Source: Nectonema munidae
Lineage: Eukaryota; Nematomorpha; Nectonematoida; Nectonematidae
Assembly (NCBI GenBank): GCA_030549495.1
Contig: JAUIRK010000920.1
Coordinates: 558,001 to 622,000 of the forward strand
Direction: 5' to 3'
DNA: 64,000 bases
How positions within the stretch are numbered: position 1 is the first letter of the stretch; each line of letters begins with the position of its first letter. Of the stretch, positions 12,090 through 23,650 are shown piece by piece. The translations under genes and the position numbers were made by a program. Under the pieces are notes generated by a model. It made no database searches, was not told where the DNA came from, and saw only the letters and a list, made by a program, of their open reading frames with translations.

Positions 12090-12275
12090 GAGCCTCATGG
12101 TTGTTAAGGTGTACCTCTCAGCTTAACAGTTGAAGGTCAGGGGTTCGATCCCCAAGGCTCCCAACTCTAAAAACAAATTCACAAAAACTGTGATTAACCA
12201 TTTTAAGCATAATGCGAGCATATAGCCTTACGGCTGAAAGTGCTTTGATATCTCCAACCAACCAACCAACCAACC
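12090..12275 (+). mobile_element. tRNA-derived SINE with CCAA tail
   Basis: A 186-bp SINE. The 5' part is tRNA-like, starting GAGCCTCATGGTTG, with a canonical box B GGGTTCGATCCC and a closing AGGCTCCC arm. A non-tRNA body contains CATAATGCGAGCATATAG and GTGCTTTGATATC, and the tail is (CCAA)n. It is bounded by the perfect 12-bp target duplication AACCATAAACCT (12078-12089 and 12276-12287). A second copy in opposite orientation lies at 50162-50335. It is not a functional tRNA because the anticodon arm is unstructured. Confidence 0.88.
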
Positions 12276-12369
12276 AACCATAAACCTAAAAAATGTCCCA
12301 TTTTTTTAATCAATAACATTAAAAAACTAAAAATCTTTTTATAACCGAGTTAGATTAGAAAATCTACTA

Positions 12370-12632
12370 GATTCTTTTTTAACACTCTATGGGCCTAGGC
12401 CCCTCCCCTATGAAAATGGCTTCAAAAATTACCCTTACTAATGTATACCCTTACATGTATAAAAATAAATTTTTGCAATTTATTCATGGCAAAATAAAAT
12501 ATGAAAACATAGGTAATTAGTTATTCTAAAAGAAATAATACAGCTGTCGTATTCTCTGAAAACTTTTAGCAAAATTACAAAAAATTTCAATGGATTTCGG
12601 CCCCCTATAAGAAATTTCTGGATCCGCCACTG
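12370..12632. mobile_element. hAT MITE, right terminus clear
   Basis: The right end reads, on the minus strand, CAGTGGCGGATCCAGAAATT followed by a G-rich run, the terminus of a hAT family also seen at 33241-33571 and at the end of the hAT transposase copy at 41869. The left edge near 12370 has a related but degraded C/G-rich segment (CTATGGGCCTAGGCCCCTCC). No clean 8-bp duplication was found. The short frame at 12677-12480 (QWRIQKFLIGG) is simply the translated terminus. Confidence 0.6.
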
Positions 12633-12639
12633 ATAGAGA

Positions 12640-13290
12640 CCATTAGAAATTATCTCTCTATCCCTTTTCAAAAACAAAATAATTTTTACCAGACTTCCTA
12701 TTTTTGACTTTTAAAGAATATTTATCGATTCTTTGATTAATTGAGAAAATATAGGTAATAACTTTTCTAACATTGTCTTCCCGAATCAGGTATATCGAAA
12801 CTTACATCTAAGAAAATGTGCTTTGAAAGTTAACCCATGTCTCTCTTATCATTTGTATAAAAACCTGCACATAGCACACTATGGAATAGAAACCACTGCA
12901 GTATAAAGGTTGGGAATGACAAACAAGCTGTCTACCCTCGTTCAGAAGTACAGGTTATGAGATATATATATTCGAATTTAAAAAACTTAGAATTAAGTAG
13001 TGTTTAAAACGATTTAAAAACAATGAAATGCATCTAATTTAATATTAAACATCCAAAAATAATATCTTACTGTGGTAAAATAAAATATCAATTTTTTTTA
13101 ACAACTTAAAATACTGCTTCAATATAATATTGAAACAGCACATATATTATATGTATATAAATGAACATGCCGTGAGTGATAATTGAGCGAAATAATTGCA
13201 GAGAATAAGGCATTAATTAAAGTAACATATTTAGTACATTAAGGCGACAATTAAAATATATAAAACTTACATATAAGAGTAACTAAAAAT
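12640..13290. other. Intergenic AT-rich sequence between the SR genes
   Basis: No gene, RNA or mobile-element signature recognised. It lies in the shared upstream region of the divergent SR genes, so promoter elements may be here, but none is obvious by eye. Confidence 0.4.
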
Positions 13291-13295
13291 ACCTG

Positions 13296-15380
13296 TCGGC
13301 AGATGGCCTAGTGGTAGGAGCGTTATGTCAACCCTTATGGTACCCTTATTTTCCAAACTTTATAGGTTCCTTGGGCTGTTTTCAACCTTTTTTTTCAAAA
13401 TTTTAATTCACCTGAAAAATTTATTGAAATGGCACAAAAATATAAAAACATTAAATAGAACAATTTATACAAACATATTTAAAATGATTTTTGCATGCAA
13501 AGTAGTCACAAATAGAGCATTTCAGAGATATTTTATTTTTTTGTTTTTGCAAAGATGACATCTTGCTTTTTTTGGCCCATGAAAAATTTCTTCTCCAACT
13601 TCTTGATTATTTCTTTTTTTTATTTTAAGTACCAAATTTTTGCTTGATAAAGTTCTAGGCAGTTTTGGTCTTGCCCTAATCAGTGGTTCTATAAGTTTTT
13701 TTCCTAGTGTAACAAAATATTTTCGCCTGACATCACAACAATTTTTTTTTTTTATGAAAATCTCTTTTGACAAAATAAAACTATTAAGTGAGGAAATATC
13801 AATTATGTTACTAAAAACCACAATCGGCCAGCGCTTTGTTTTTCTTTTGACTGAATAATTTGATACCATTTGATCAACTATATCAACAGCAACTTTGGTT
13901 TTATTGTAATGTATAATCATTTCTGGTTTTTTTGCTTCAGAATGGTCGATTCTTTTAGATTTATTAAAAGAAGATAAAAGGAAGACGTTTTTTTTAGGCA
14001 TATACGAAACAAGCATGTTTTCTTCGGTGAACAAGAACACAATAGAAAATACATGGCGCTTTTTTATATCAAGTATTTCTGGTGGTATAAACTTTTTGTT
14101 TTTACGAACTGTAACAAGCAAAGTCACTTTTCTCTCTTTTAAGAGTCTTTTAGACAGGTTCAAAGATGTAAAATATTGTCACACGTCACGTTGTGACCTT
14201 TTAGTCCTTTTGTCATATCCATCACAACACGCTCTCCTTGATTTTTTCAGCTGCATTTCTAGGTTGCTTTTCCAAATATGGCTGGATGTTCCATATGTAA
14301 AAACTCTCAACATCTGCTAAAATCCAAAACTTTAATCCATATTTATCTGGTTTGGTAGGAATTTACTGTCTAAAAGGACAATTTCCCCTGAAGCCTCTGA
14401 GCTGCTCATCTACTCTTACTTGAAAACCGGGATTGAAAAGTTTTGGTACCAAATTTCTTGAATTGGAGCAAACTTGTTTTTTCTCTTCTATTTTCCCTTG
14501 TTTTTTTGTCATCAAATCGTAAAACTCTTGAAATCATTTTGAAGTTTTTCAGAGACATTGTAGCTCTAAAAATACTTCTCCCAGTATCATCATCCCATGG
14601 CAGTGGACTCATTTTTGGATTTGAAAACTCCAGTAAGAATCAACAGGCCTAAATAAGCTTCAAACTTTACGGTATCAAGCTCCACCCAGCTATCACCCAT
14701 CACAATTTTGTCTTCAATGTTAGTCCACTTCATTATTGTATTAAAAATTTTTGGTGGAAAAAATTGCATAAAAGCTGTGTACTCATCTTCTATCCTTGAG
14801 CAAGCATAACTTGTTGGACCTGGCTTCATTCATATGCTATTATGACACCTTTCTTTACTTGAATAATTAAAATCGTCATGATACCATTTTGTCTCCCTAT
14901 CTTTCGAAAGACAATACTCATGAGTTTCCTCATCTTCTAAATTAGAAAGCATTCCATAGGAAAAATCACTATAACATTCTTCAGTCTCACATAATGAAAC
15001 ATGATCTTCTACCTCAGAAAACTCGCAAATGGAAGAGGAAGAGTCGCTGTACATGCCTTTATAAAAAATGTAGCAATTTAGTACTAAAAAAATAAAAAAA
15101 ATAAAATTATATTGCTATTTTATAGTCTTGCTTGGACTCTTTTGTACCCAAGGATCTCAAATGTATAAAAAAATATATCCTAATAAGTTAAACATTTTAT
15201 TGTGTTTTAAAAATTATTTTGGGATTTTTATATTATATGTAATAAATACTAAAAACTTAAGGCTATAATAATTTTGAAATTTTTAATAAAAGATAATTTT
15301 TAAAAAAATTAGATTTAAATGAGCTCTAGGATCTTATAAGGGTTAATACAGATGATCTGGGTTCGATTGAGTCTCAAATA
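13296..15380 (+). mobile_element. SINE with tRNA-like head, split by a piggyBac element
   Basis: The left piece (13296-13327) reads GTCGGCAGATGGCCTAGTGG and continues TAGGAGCG, a box-A-like tRNA start. The right piece (15347-15380) carries box B as GGGTTCGATTGAG. When the intervening piggyBac element (13332-15342) and one TTAA copy are ignored, the two halves fall at normal tRNA A-box/B-box spacing. This explains both otherwise orphan pieces. The SINE body beyond about 15380 is not delimited. A relative head, GGCAGATGGCTTA, is at 49311. Confidence 0.65.
13332..15342 (-). mobile_element. piggyBac element, about 2.0 kb, nearly complete but broken
   Basis: Terminal repeats start CCCTTAT at both ends (13332, and inverted to 15342). 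The right flank is TTAA (15343-15346) and the left flank TCAA (13328-13331), a one-base-changed TTAA. The minus-strand transposase is in four pieces. 15054-14830 is the acidic N-terminus. 14829-14590 has RIEDEYTAFMQFFPPKI. 14612-14406 has TGRSIFRATMSLKNFKMI and LRFDDK. A catalytic piece near 14400-14340 has VDEQLRGFRGNCPF. 14163-13522 has VFLLSSFNKS, YNKTKVAVDIVDQM and KTKRWP and ends in a short Cys-rich zinc segment CHLCKNKK. Roughly three or four frameshifts interrupt it. It lies in the intergenic space between the SR genes. Confidence 0.9.
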
Positions 15381-15503
15381 TTCTTCTATTATTACAAGCG
15401 GTTTACTTTTTTCTTCTCAATGAAAACAACGAAAGTACAAATGATTGAAAGACATACTTTTTAATCTTTTTATTTTTATATTTTCTGGCTCTATCATTTC
15501 AAA

Positions 15504-18500
15504 ATGGGAGATTGTTCTCAAATATTTATTGGCAGACTTCATCGAGATACAAGAGTAAGAGATTTAGAAGATATCTTTTCAGTTCATGGAAAACTTACAA
15601 GATGCGATATAAAATATGGACGTAACTTTTTAAATATTTATTTAATATTTTTTTTTCTTATTTTTTTTAATTTTTAGCTGGTAATTTAGTTTATGGATTT
15701 ATTGACTATGATGATAGAAGAGATGCGGATGTAACTTTTACTTTTAATTAAGGCTTTTTTAATAATTATAATTCATAATATAATTTGTTATTAATTCAAG
15801 TATTTTTATTTGAAGGTATTTCTGCTCTCTATCTTTCGCTATTCTTTTTACAACTAAATATTGCACTCTTTTATAAAGCGCCTTTATGGTTTGTGAAATA
15901 TAAAATTGCTTATCTGTAAAACAACTAAATTCCTTCTAAGCTCAAGTTCTTGCTAAATCCTGTCTTAATTCCAATCTTAAAAAATCATCATCTTTTGCTC
16001 TCCCATAATCTAGCTTAGTATTCTCTCGTGAGAATTCATTCTCTTAAAAGTATTTTTAAGTAAATTTTGTTTGAGATCACTTTAATTTTTATTATATTTT
16101 TATCATTTATTTCTATATTTTTTGCTCTATACGAATGTATAAAAGATTGGATAATACGGAGTTTATTTTAAAAACTCAACGCTTTAATTTTTAAATGTAT
16201 TTTGAAAGGATTAACTTGGTGTATAACTCGTAAATCTCTAATTTATCAATAACAGAAAAAACTTGATATTCCTTTAATTAAAAATTTTTGATATAACATT
16301 AGAATTTGTTACTAATTTTTTTTATAATAGTACTATATCGAATTTATATTTTTTTTCTAGCATGCATTTACTCGAAACTTTATAGAGCTTTATTAAAAAT
16401 ACTGAAGAGACGTGTTGAATATTCGGTATATAAAAAATATAGTTTTGTAAAGCAAGATTTTTTTAGAAGTTCAATTTATTATGTTATGAATGAAGTTTTT
16501 TCCTATGTTAATTTGAATAAGTAATATATAATACTAAACTTAGTTTAAAAGCCTTTTCTAATAAAATAAATTGTCGTTTTCATTTAGGTTTTTAGTTTGA
16601 AATTTTGTTTGATAGTTTTAAGCGGTGGTTATTTTAATTATCCTACTTTTAAATATATATAATAATTCACAATATAATGAAAATATATAGTCTAAAATGG
16701 AAAGATCTTACGCTTTAAGTCCAAGGCTTTTAAAAATGAATCGCCTAGTTTTCTTTTTCAATCGGTTTTTATATAACCTAATGCAGATGATTTTTGTTAC
16801 ATCAGACAGTGGTATCACATTTCCCTTCAAAGTTTAAAAAAAATTTTTTTTTAACGATTAAAGATGAATTTTAATGAGTTTTCAAACACATTACAATGAA
16901 AACGTTTTTTCTTTTTATCATAATTTCAATGGTGACAATAATAGCGTTTATAAAAGATCCTAACTTATCTTTCATGATTTTATTAACTAAGAACAGCAAA
17001 TGGAAGATTTTATGCATAGTAATTACGACTGTATTTATTTAAATATTTCAACGCATTTTTAACATCTTAAAAATAAATTAACAAATAATATTAAACTAAA
17101 ATGATAAATTAGACTATTAGTTGACATAAATTCGAACAATTATTCATGGAATTTCTTTTTATTTTTTAATTATTATTTGCATTCACTAATTTAACCCATT
17201 TGATTTCAGATAAAGCGGACGATATAAAGTAATCTGATATTACTTCTTTAAAATCAAGAAAAACCTGCGTCATTTAAAGATGAGCGTGGGGTCGAATGTG
17301 TTAACGTGAAAACAAAACGAAAAACCTAATTTCCATAGATTTGTAAACTATATAAATTATAAAGTAACTAGATCACGTTTTAAATAATTATAATGGATTA
17401 AGAATTTTGGGTTTCTTTTATGTATAGATGATTTCGCGAAACCAATAATAATCTGAGAAAAATCAACCCGTAATATGTATTTTCTTTCTCTACTCGTTAT
17501 TATTTTTTGATTTTTCGAATACACTATTAAGATCTTTCCCCATTTAACGCTTTCATGCAGAGATTAAATACATAATTTTAATATAGCAACTGGTTTTAGT
17601 ATAATCATTATTTTATTTTTAATTTTCCGCTCATATCTATTTTATATATCATTTTTTATCAGATTATTTTAGTCAGTTATGTTCTTATTCGTTATCTAAT
17701 GCTTCTCTTATAGCTCTATTTATGTACATATACTTGTTTTGACAATTTTGAAAAGGATGCCATACGCTCGGAAAATGGTCGCGAGTTATTTGGCCAGAGT
17801 ATCGTTGTTGAATACGCCAAAGGTCCGCGGACTTCTCGAAGAGATGGATATGGTGGAGGAAGGGGAAGTAGTTATTATCCCCCACCCTCTCGCCCTTATT
17901 ACGAAAGAAATGGCTATCGAAGTGATGTAAGATTATATAAATTTTCCTCCTCTCATCAACTACTCTCGCCTTTTATTTTTAGCGTGATGAATGCTATCGA
18001 TGCCATAAGCCTGGCCATTTTGCTAGAAATTGTCCAGATTATGATTATTATGATAAGTATAGATACAAATCGCGCTCTCCCTCCTATAACCGGTATGTTT
18101 TTCAAATAATTTAAATATCACGGGTGTAGCGTCATGAAAAATAGTAAATCGCCCTCGCGTTCTATCGAAACTTAGAAACAAAGCTCCTTCTATACCTTTT
18201 CATGTTCACTGGGAAATAGCAAATTCAAAGTGGGAAATAGCAAAATCAAAATGGGAATTGACTAATTCAAAATTGGACTTTTTTCCCATTTTTTGAGTTT
18301 CTGATTATATTTTTAAACATATTTCATAAAAATAGAAGTTTTCGAACAAGTTTATTTGATATCAAAACAAAAAAAATCAAAATTGAACATCAGCATAATT
18401 TAAAACATCAGGAAACAAACGCTGAATTTTGGCAATAGAATTTGAGCAAAAAGAAGGATTTATCTCATCGACTGCCAAAGCAACCATTTCCCCAGTTTTT

Positions 18501-21500
18501 TGTTCTAAATTCCTATATTCCCAAGCCGTCTCGATCAGAATTATATAAAACCTCACTTGATATTTCAGCCCACTCCTTTTTGACTCTGGCTTTCACTTTA
18601 CTCCAAATTGATTCGATCAGATTTAACATTGGGCTATATGACCCCAAACGCAGAATTTTATGAAGAGAAATTCTTCTTCGTTTAAAATATTTTCAATACC
18701 CGAGTGGCAAGGAGCATTGTTCATAACCAACCTAACATGAACTTGGTGTAGCTCTAGGGCTTTTCTCAGTGTGGTTTTGACGAAATTTTCAACTTTGTTT
18801 TTTTGAAAGATCCTCTTCTAATTTCATGACCCAAAAGAGCTAATTGCACCTATCAAATGAATGCTTGTTCCCTTTGAAGCTGCAGCGGTCATGGAGCATC
18901 TGAGGCCTCGTTTTTTGTCGACCTTGATTTCTTGAAATGTGTACTATATTGAAATTTGTTTCATCCATAAATAAAATGGGGTTTCCCTCAGATTGTTGTT
19001 CCAGAAGCTCGACAACAAACTGTTTTGTTTTTTCTTTATTTATGAGTGAATTAGCCCTTTCTGGTTCAAAGCGAACTTCCTTCAAAGTGTACAGTAATAA
19101 TAGGTCGAGGTGACGTCTAATGCTTTCTTTTGAAATTTCAAAGGAAAACTTTTCGGTAAATTGACTTTTGATCTGTGATAGAAATATTATCCCATTTATT
19201 TATTTTATCTAATGATTCAACTTTTTTCAACCTTTGATTTGGCATATTGTCGAAGAATAAAATGTAACAAAGAATTATCAAAAAAAGTTTTTGTTTTTTT
19301 TTCATTCAAATGAAGGCTTTGGCAAAAGTTTAAACGAATGAAAGAAAAACATGAAAAAATTTATTCAAAAAAATGAAAAAAAGTCCCATTTTGAATTAGT
19401 CATTTCCCCTTTTGAATTTGCTATTTCCCATTTTAAAAATGAAAAGGTATAGTGCTGCTTCATATTTAAATTTTTTTCCCATATGTGTTGTTGATGTGGA
19501 CTACATGCCAAAATCAAGGTTCACTAGGAAAATTACTGAATACACATCACCTATTCAGAAAGATATTCGAATTTTGAAGTGATTTATAAAACTAAAAAAT
19601 TTATTAATCAAATAGTTTTTGGATTCAAAATATTATGAATAGCAAAATATGCCTGCTTCGCTTCTACCTGGATTTTCAAAGTTTTAATATGTTTCCCATT
19701 CATCAAAAAGATCTTTAAATGATCGGATCTTTATTCCCAATTTATGAATCATATGTTATTCTAATAAGTAATAAGAGAGAAAAAATAAAAATAAATGAAA
19801 TCACAATGTAGAAAAATTATTATCTATATCATTAGCCGTATATCAGAGGCGAACATCACTCATTGGACAAAAATTCTTTTATAATAAATTTAGAGGATGC
19901 GCGCCCCTGATATAAATAAAGATATTCAAAAACTCCAACAAAACATTTGTCTTCACAAATTCATTCAACAAAGTATGTAGCTCAACAATAAACAAGTCTC
20001 TTCTCCTTCTCTAGCAACTTTTCATTTATTATACAACCGATGAAGGTCGCGTTAGAGTTCCAGAAAGATTTTTTATAGAACATTCACTCTCACCAAGCCA
20101 ATTATCTTCTATGTGCAAAGCCTCCAGATCTGATGAATTTTCATCGAGGACGTCTTGTACTAAATCTGCTTCCCATGTACCAGTAAGTTCTTCAACGACC
20201 GGTAAATCATCATCAATTGAAATGAATTCCTTGTCTGTCATAGGGTTTTCTATTTCACAGCGCTGAGAGACTTCTTTGTTAAGATCATCAAGTGGGATGC
20301 CCTGTTCAAGATTCAAAGATTGTGCAAGAACACCAAAACCACTCTTGCAAAAACAAGCCTCAACTGTAGAGGGCTTGATATCTTTAACAGAGTCCGCTAT
20401 CCATTCAATGGCGTTTAAAACAGTAATGGTGTGAAGGCTTGCAATAATGGAACTGAGAAGTTTTTTTTGATAATAACGTTTAAATGTATGAATTATGCCC
20501 TGATCAAGAGGTTGTAGAACTGAGGTACAATTAGCAGGAAAGAAAATAACATATATTTTTTGTCTTAACATCTTTTGGATGGCCAGGAGCGTTGTCTACA
20601 AACAACAAAACATTGCGTTTTTGCTTTTGCATCAGCTTATCAATTATCAGCTTATCAAGATATTATCAAATTCAAGCAACCATTCACTGTAAAGTTCAGC
20701 AACCATCCAACCTTTTTTATTGGACTTCCATAAAACAGGAAAAGCTTCATGAGGAACATTTTTAAAACAATTTGCCTTCTGAAATCTTCCTATAACGAGC
20801 GGGGTTTAGAATTCTCCATTCATATTACAGCAAAGAACACTTTTTAAACAATCTTTCGATTTTTTTAAACCTTTGCACTTTTCAGCCGAGAAATGTAGTG
20901 TTTGATCAGGAAGTTGACGAAAAAAAACGCCTGTCTCATCCTCCATATTATATATATTAGATTTGTCATATCTCTCTATCATTGATGGAAGCTTAGTTTT
21001 CCAATCAGAGGCAAGACTTTTATCAACACTTTTGCTTTCTCCACAAACTTTAGAAGATGAAGTATTATAACGTTGCTTAAAACTACGCCACCATCCATTT
21101 GAAACTTTGAAGTTAGAAAGGTTTAAGTCTTGTGTGTAGCGTCGAGCTCGTTCTTGCATCAAAGGCCCACTAACACTTAAATTTTGCGAGCTCATTTTTT
21201 GAAACCATTCCCACATAACATGATTCAAACTATCATTTGGTGTTGTTATATTTCTTCTTTTGCGGTCACAACTTGAATTTTCTTTATAAGCAAGCATCAA
21301 AATATTTTGGACCTGAGTTCGACCAATGCCAAAGATCTCAGCTAGTTGTCTAGTACTTTTGACTTGGCTTGCATTTATAAGATCAATTTTTTGTTCTAAT
21401 CTTAGTTCTTTTCTTTTACGACTTTTCATTTTGAAATTAATAAAAAAAACAAAACTGGAATAAATAAATTAGTGAATCAGGATAGTTAAAAATAAAACAA

Positions 21501-23574
21501 TCATTTAAATAAAGGATAAATATGAATAAAAAACTATGAACATATACCGAAGATCAAATCAACCAGAGACAAATAAGATAAAAGAAACGTTAATGTTGCT
21601 GTAGCAAAAAATGTGAATTGATTGGATAAAAATATCGAATCAGAGAGGCCTGTCATATGTCACACAGACAGTGTCAGTGATGATGATGAAGAAAGCCACA
21701 CGGTAAAGAGTCACTAAAGATAAAGTATAACACTTACACATGCAAAGATATTTTACAGGATTAGCGATAATCAAGGATAGTATTAGTAGTAGTATAGCCA
21801 AACACATGCGAAGCACTCATAGTAAGACTCCACCTATTTTTTTGTAAATTGTATTCTCGAGATACTTAGTGTACATGGAGTCTTACTAAGATTGCTTTAC
21901 ATGTGTTTGTGCTATACTACTATTACTTACTATCCTCTTGATTATCCACGACGAGTAAAAGTCAATAAAGTCAACTTTTATTTCTGTTTAGCAAAAACTC
22001 TTTGAAGAAGATCTTTACTTGTTTAGTCTAAAAAAAATTTGAACTAATTTCACATTTTTAAGTCAATTTTTCGAGTTTAGGTCAATTAAGTCAATTTTTA
22101 TATTTAACACTTTTTGATTCAATGTGCCTAAAATTGTTACAAGCCATACATATAAGATTTCTTCTTTATATCAACACTTCCACAATAGTTGAGCTTTTTT
22201 CATCTAATAAAAGGTTTTACTGTAAAGTTTGTCTGACAGGTTAAACATGAAGAAGTTTTTTGTAAGACAAATTTTTTTTGTTGAGAAACGCGGTTACATA
22301 CGATATATCCGCTGCAGAAGTTATGGAATTTTATTCCCAAACTTTTTTATCATTGCTTGTTTTTCCCATTTTTTACACAAGTTTACCTTAAAAGTTAAGT
22401 TATCCCTCAAAATTGTAGATTACCGGCATTAAATCGTTAAAAATTAGTAATAGAAAAAGACGTTCTATTTTCAAACCTATCGGCAACACTTCACTTTCAA
22501 TTGTAACGAAATTGATAAATTGGTTGCAAGCAACAAAATATTTTCATTAAAATCTTCCAGCAGTGAAGAAATTAATAATGGAGATGATGGAATTTTATTG
22601 CCAAATATCAAGAAATTGTTAAAAAAAGAAAATCTGTGTCAAAACTTGCTAACAATAATTATGGAATATTCACGATTCATTCATTTAGTCGGAAAAAGTC
22701 AACATAGAGACTTTTTCAGTCGAAGATGCCTTTACTTGTTTCTTCAACATTATTTCATTTAAGACGAATGTGTCGTTAAAAGTTATCTTGAAAATAGATT
22801 CAAATAAAATCATGAATATGAAAAACTCTCAAATCTCTAGCAGTACTTATCTCAAATTACAAAATTGTCAAGTTTTAACTTTAGAAGTAGAAAGATCTTT
22901 TTCTAAACTGAAAAAACTGCTAGAAAATGATTGAATTTTAAATCAGAAAATGTCATTAATTATATGTTGTTGTATTACAAAGTCATGGATTCTTTGAAAT
23001 AATTTTCAATACTTTCTCTAAAGTGTTCATTTCAATGAAACTTTAAAAAGTCAATTTTTCCTCGCCCTGATTATCACTAATCCTCTCACATACATACAAC
23101 AATGTATCTATCCTATCATATAAGCATCATATAATGTTCACAGCATAAACACAAGAGGGTAATCATAATGCTAATGCTAAAGACAAAATTAGCTTCTATA
23201 ACTTTATATCAATAGGGTAACAAAAAACAGATGGTTAGGAAAGACTGATTTAAAATTCGCAACTAAAAGTGTTTTTATTTTGATGTTAAAACTTGAAAAT
23301 TTACCGAATTTGTCCGTTTTGACAAAAATATGCGATAATGGGTGACCGTAATACGCAATACGGGAGTGACCATTATACTCAATAATTATGTAATATATAG
23401 AAAATTGACAGTATCAGAAGCGTTGACCGCTTTTCAGGAGTGACCGTAGGGAGGAGTTGTACTGTATATATATTTGGATTTATTTCGATTTCAATAATGT
23501 CTGAATATTTTAGCGGACGGAGAAGTAGAAGCTATCATAGAAGAAGTCGCAGTTTTAGTTCTGATAGAAGCTAG
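15504..23574 (+). CDS. SR-B: SR splicing factor, paralogue of SR-A (five exons)
   Basis: Second SR-family splicing factor, 170 residues. Exons: 15504-15621, 15678-15730, 17756-17926, 17983-18092 and 23514-23574, all GT...AG. Their lengths (118, 53, 171, 110, 61) equal those of SR-A exactly. It starts MGDCSQIFIGRLHRDTRVRD. RNP2 is IFIGRL and RNP1-like is LVYGFIDY; the RRM closes with IVVEYAKGPR. The linker is Gly/Tyr/Pro-rich, the CCHC knuckle reads CYRCHKPGHFARNC, and the RS tail is SRSPSYN, GRRSRSYHRRSRSFSS, DRS. Introns are 56, 2025, 56 and 5421 bp; intron 4 is swollen by transposons. There are no disabling changes, and substitutions versus SR-A are mostly conservative, implying selection on both. 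Partner RNAs are unknown. The B52-type RRM joined to an RSZ-type knuckle is unusual for textbook animal SR proteins. Confidence 0.88.
15813..16104 (+). promoter_or_regulatory. Intron-2 block of SR-B conserved in SR-A
   Basis: Counterpart of the block at 11221-11545. It begins AAGGTATTTCTGCTCTCT and ends with AGTATTTTTAAGTAAATTTT. Preceding T-rich sequence and AAG resemble a weak 3' splice site, so a cassette exon is possible but not shown. Confidence 0.55.
16105..17755. other. SR-B intron 2, distal part; no feature seen
   Basis: AT-rich intronic DNA without recognisable genes, terminal repeats or RNAs. The frame at 16306-16524 has no family resemblance. Confidence 0.45.
18195..19447 (-). mobile_element. 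Tc1/IS630-type element (1253 bp) in SR-B intron 4
   Basis: Inverted ends begin CCTTTTCAT, with long subterminal matches (GGGAAATAGCAAATTCAAA and GACTAATTCAAAAT on both arms). They are flanked by TA (18193-18194 and 19448-19449), the Tc1/mariner target. The minus-strand transposase is broken. ILFMDETNFN-x-x-HISRNQGR (about 19005-18900) carries a DDE/D Asp, VRLVMNNAPCHSGIENIL (about 18750-18700) is the second catalytic block with the Asp apparently changed to Asn, and NQFGVK-like sequence follows. The N-terminal part is decayed up to about 19240. Multiple frameshifts are present. Confidence 0.85.
19450..20028. other. Intronic sequence between Tc1-like and Tigger elements
   Basis: No gene recognised. 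The missing left (3') terminus of the Tigger element should lie here or nearby but I could not find a match to its right terminus. Confidence 0.35.
21757..23084. mobile_element. Palindromic MITE interrupted by a hAT element
   Basis: Two long arms face each other. The left arm (21757-21833) starts AGGATTAGCGATAATCA and includes AGTAGTAGTATAGC and TAGTAAGACTCCA. The right arm runs 21876-21946, then continues after the hAT insertion with ACTAATCCT (23076-23084). Without the insertion it is a foldback of about 200 bp with roughly 77-bp arms and a 42-bp loop. Superfamily and target duplication are undetermined. It sits in the 5' region of the Tigger element. Confidence 0.75.
21947..23067 (+). mobile_element. 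hAT element (1121 bp) with 8-bp duplication TGATTATC
   Basis: Ends are CACGACGAGTAAAAGTCAA on the left and, inverted, GGGCGAGGAAAAATTGACTTT-like on the right. The flanking 8-bp repeats TGATTATC are at 21939-21946 and 23068-23075. The plus strand holds degraded hAT coding DNA: FSLKSSSSEEINNGDDG near 22540-22590, and near 22875-22960 the dimerisation-region signature VERSFSKLKKLLEND. It is an internally deleted, inactive copy. Its duplication lies inside the right arm of the palindromic MITE, dating it as younger. Confidence 0.75.
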
Positions 23575-23644
23575 ATTGCAATCCTTGAATGTGAAGAATG
23601 CTATGTTTGTATGGATGTGGATAAATTTCAACCCTTTTCTTTTT

Positions 23645-23650
23645 AATAAA
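23645..23650 (+). promoter_or_regulatory. Candidate polyadenylation signal of SR-B
   Basis: AATAAA 71 bases beyond the SR-B stop. Consistent with a short 3' UTR. Confidence 0.5.

Larger units (their letters stand above)
20029..23464 (-). mobile_element. Tigger/pogo element in SR-B intron 4
   Basis: Minus-strand transposase in two main frames. 21429-20806 has a CENP-B-type helix-turn-helix start (LRLEQKIDLINAS, TRQLAEIFGIGRTQVQNIL), a second DNA-binding domain (GPLMQERARRY, SNGWWRSFKQRYN) and the first catalytic Asp in YNMEDETGVFFRQL. LLFVDNAPGHPKDVKT (about 20625-20575) holds the second Asp. 20571-20029 continues with FFPANCTSVLQPLDQGII, containing the third. One stop near 20804 and small frameshifts near 20650, linked to a short ATTATCAGCTTATCA duplication, break it. 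The right end, read inward, is CAGTACAACTCCTCCCTACG, followed outward by TA at 23465, a typical pogo end. No left end was found. The 5' region is enlarged by nested insertions. Confidence 0.85.

Noticed and set aside
12090-12165. tRNA gene
   Set aside because: Good B box but no foldable anticodon arm, and it has SINE body, tail and target duplication.
13640-14320. Plus-strand frames over the piggyBac element
   Set aside because: Antisense shadows of its transposase.
17685-17930. Frames on both strands around 17739-17930
   Set aside because: Off-frame readings of SR-B exon 3, whose real frame is spliced.
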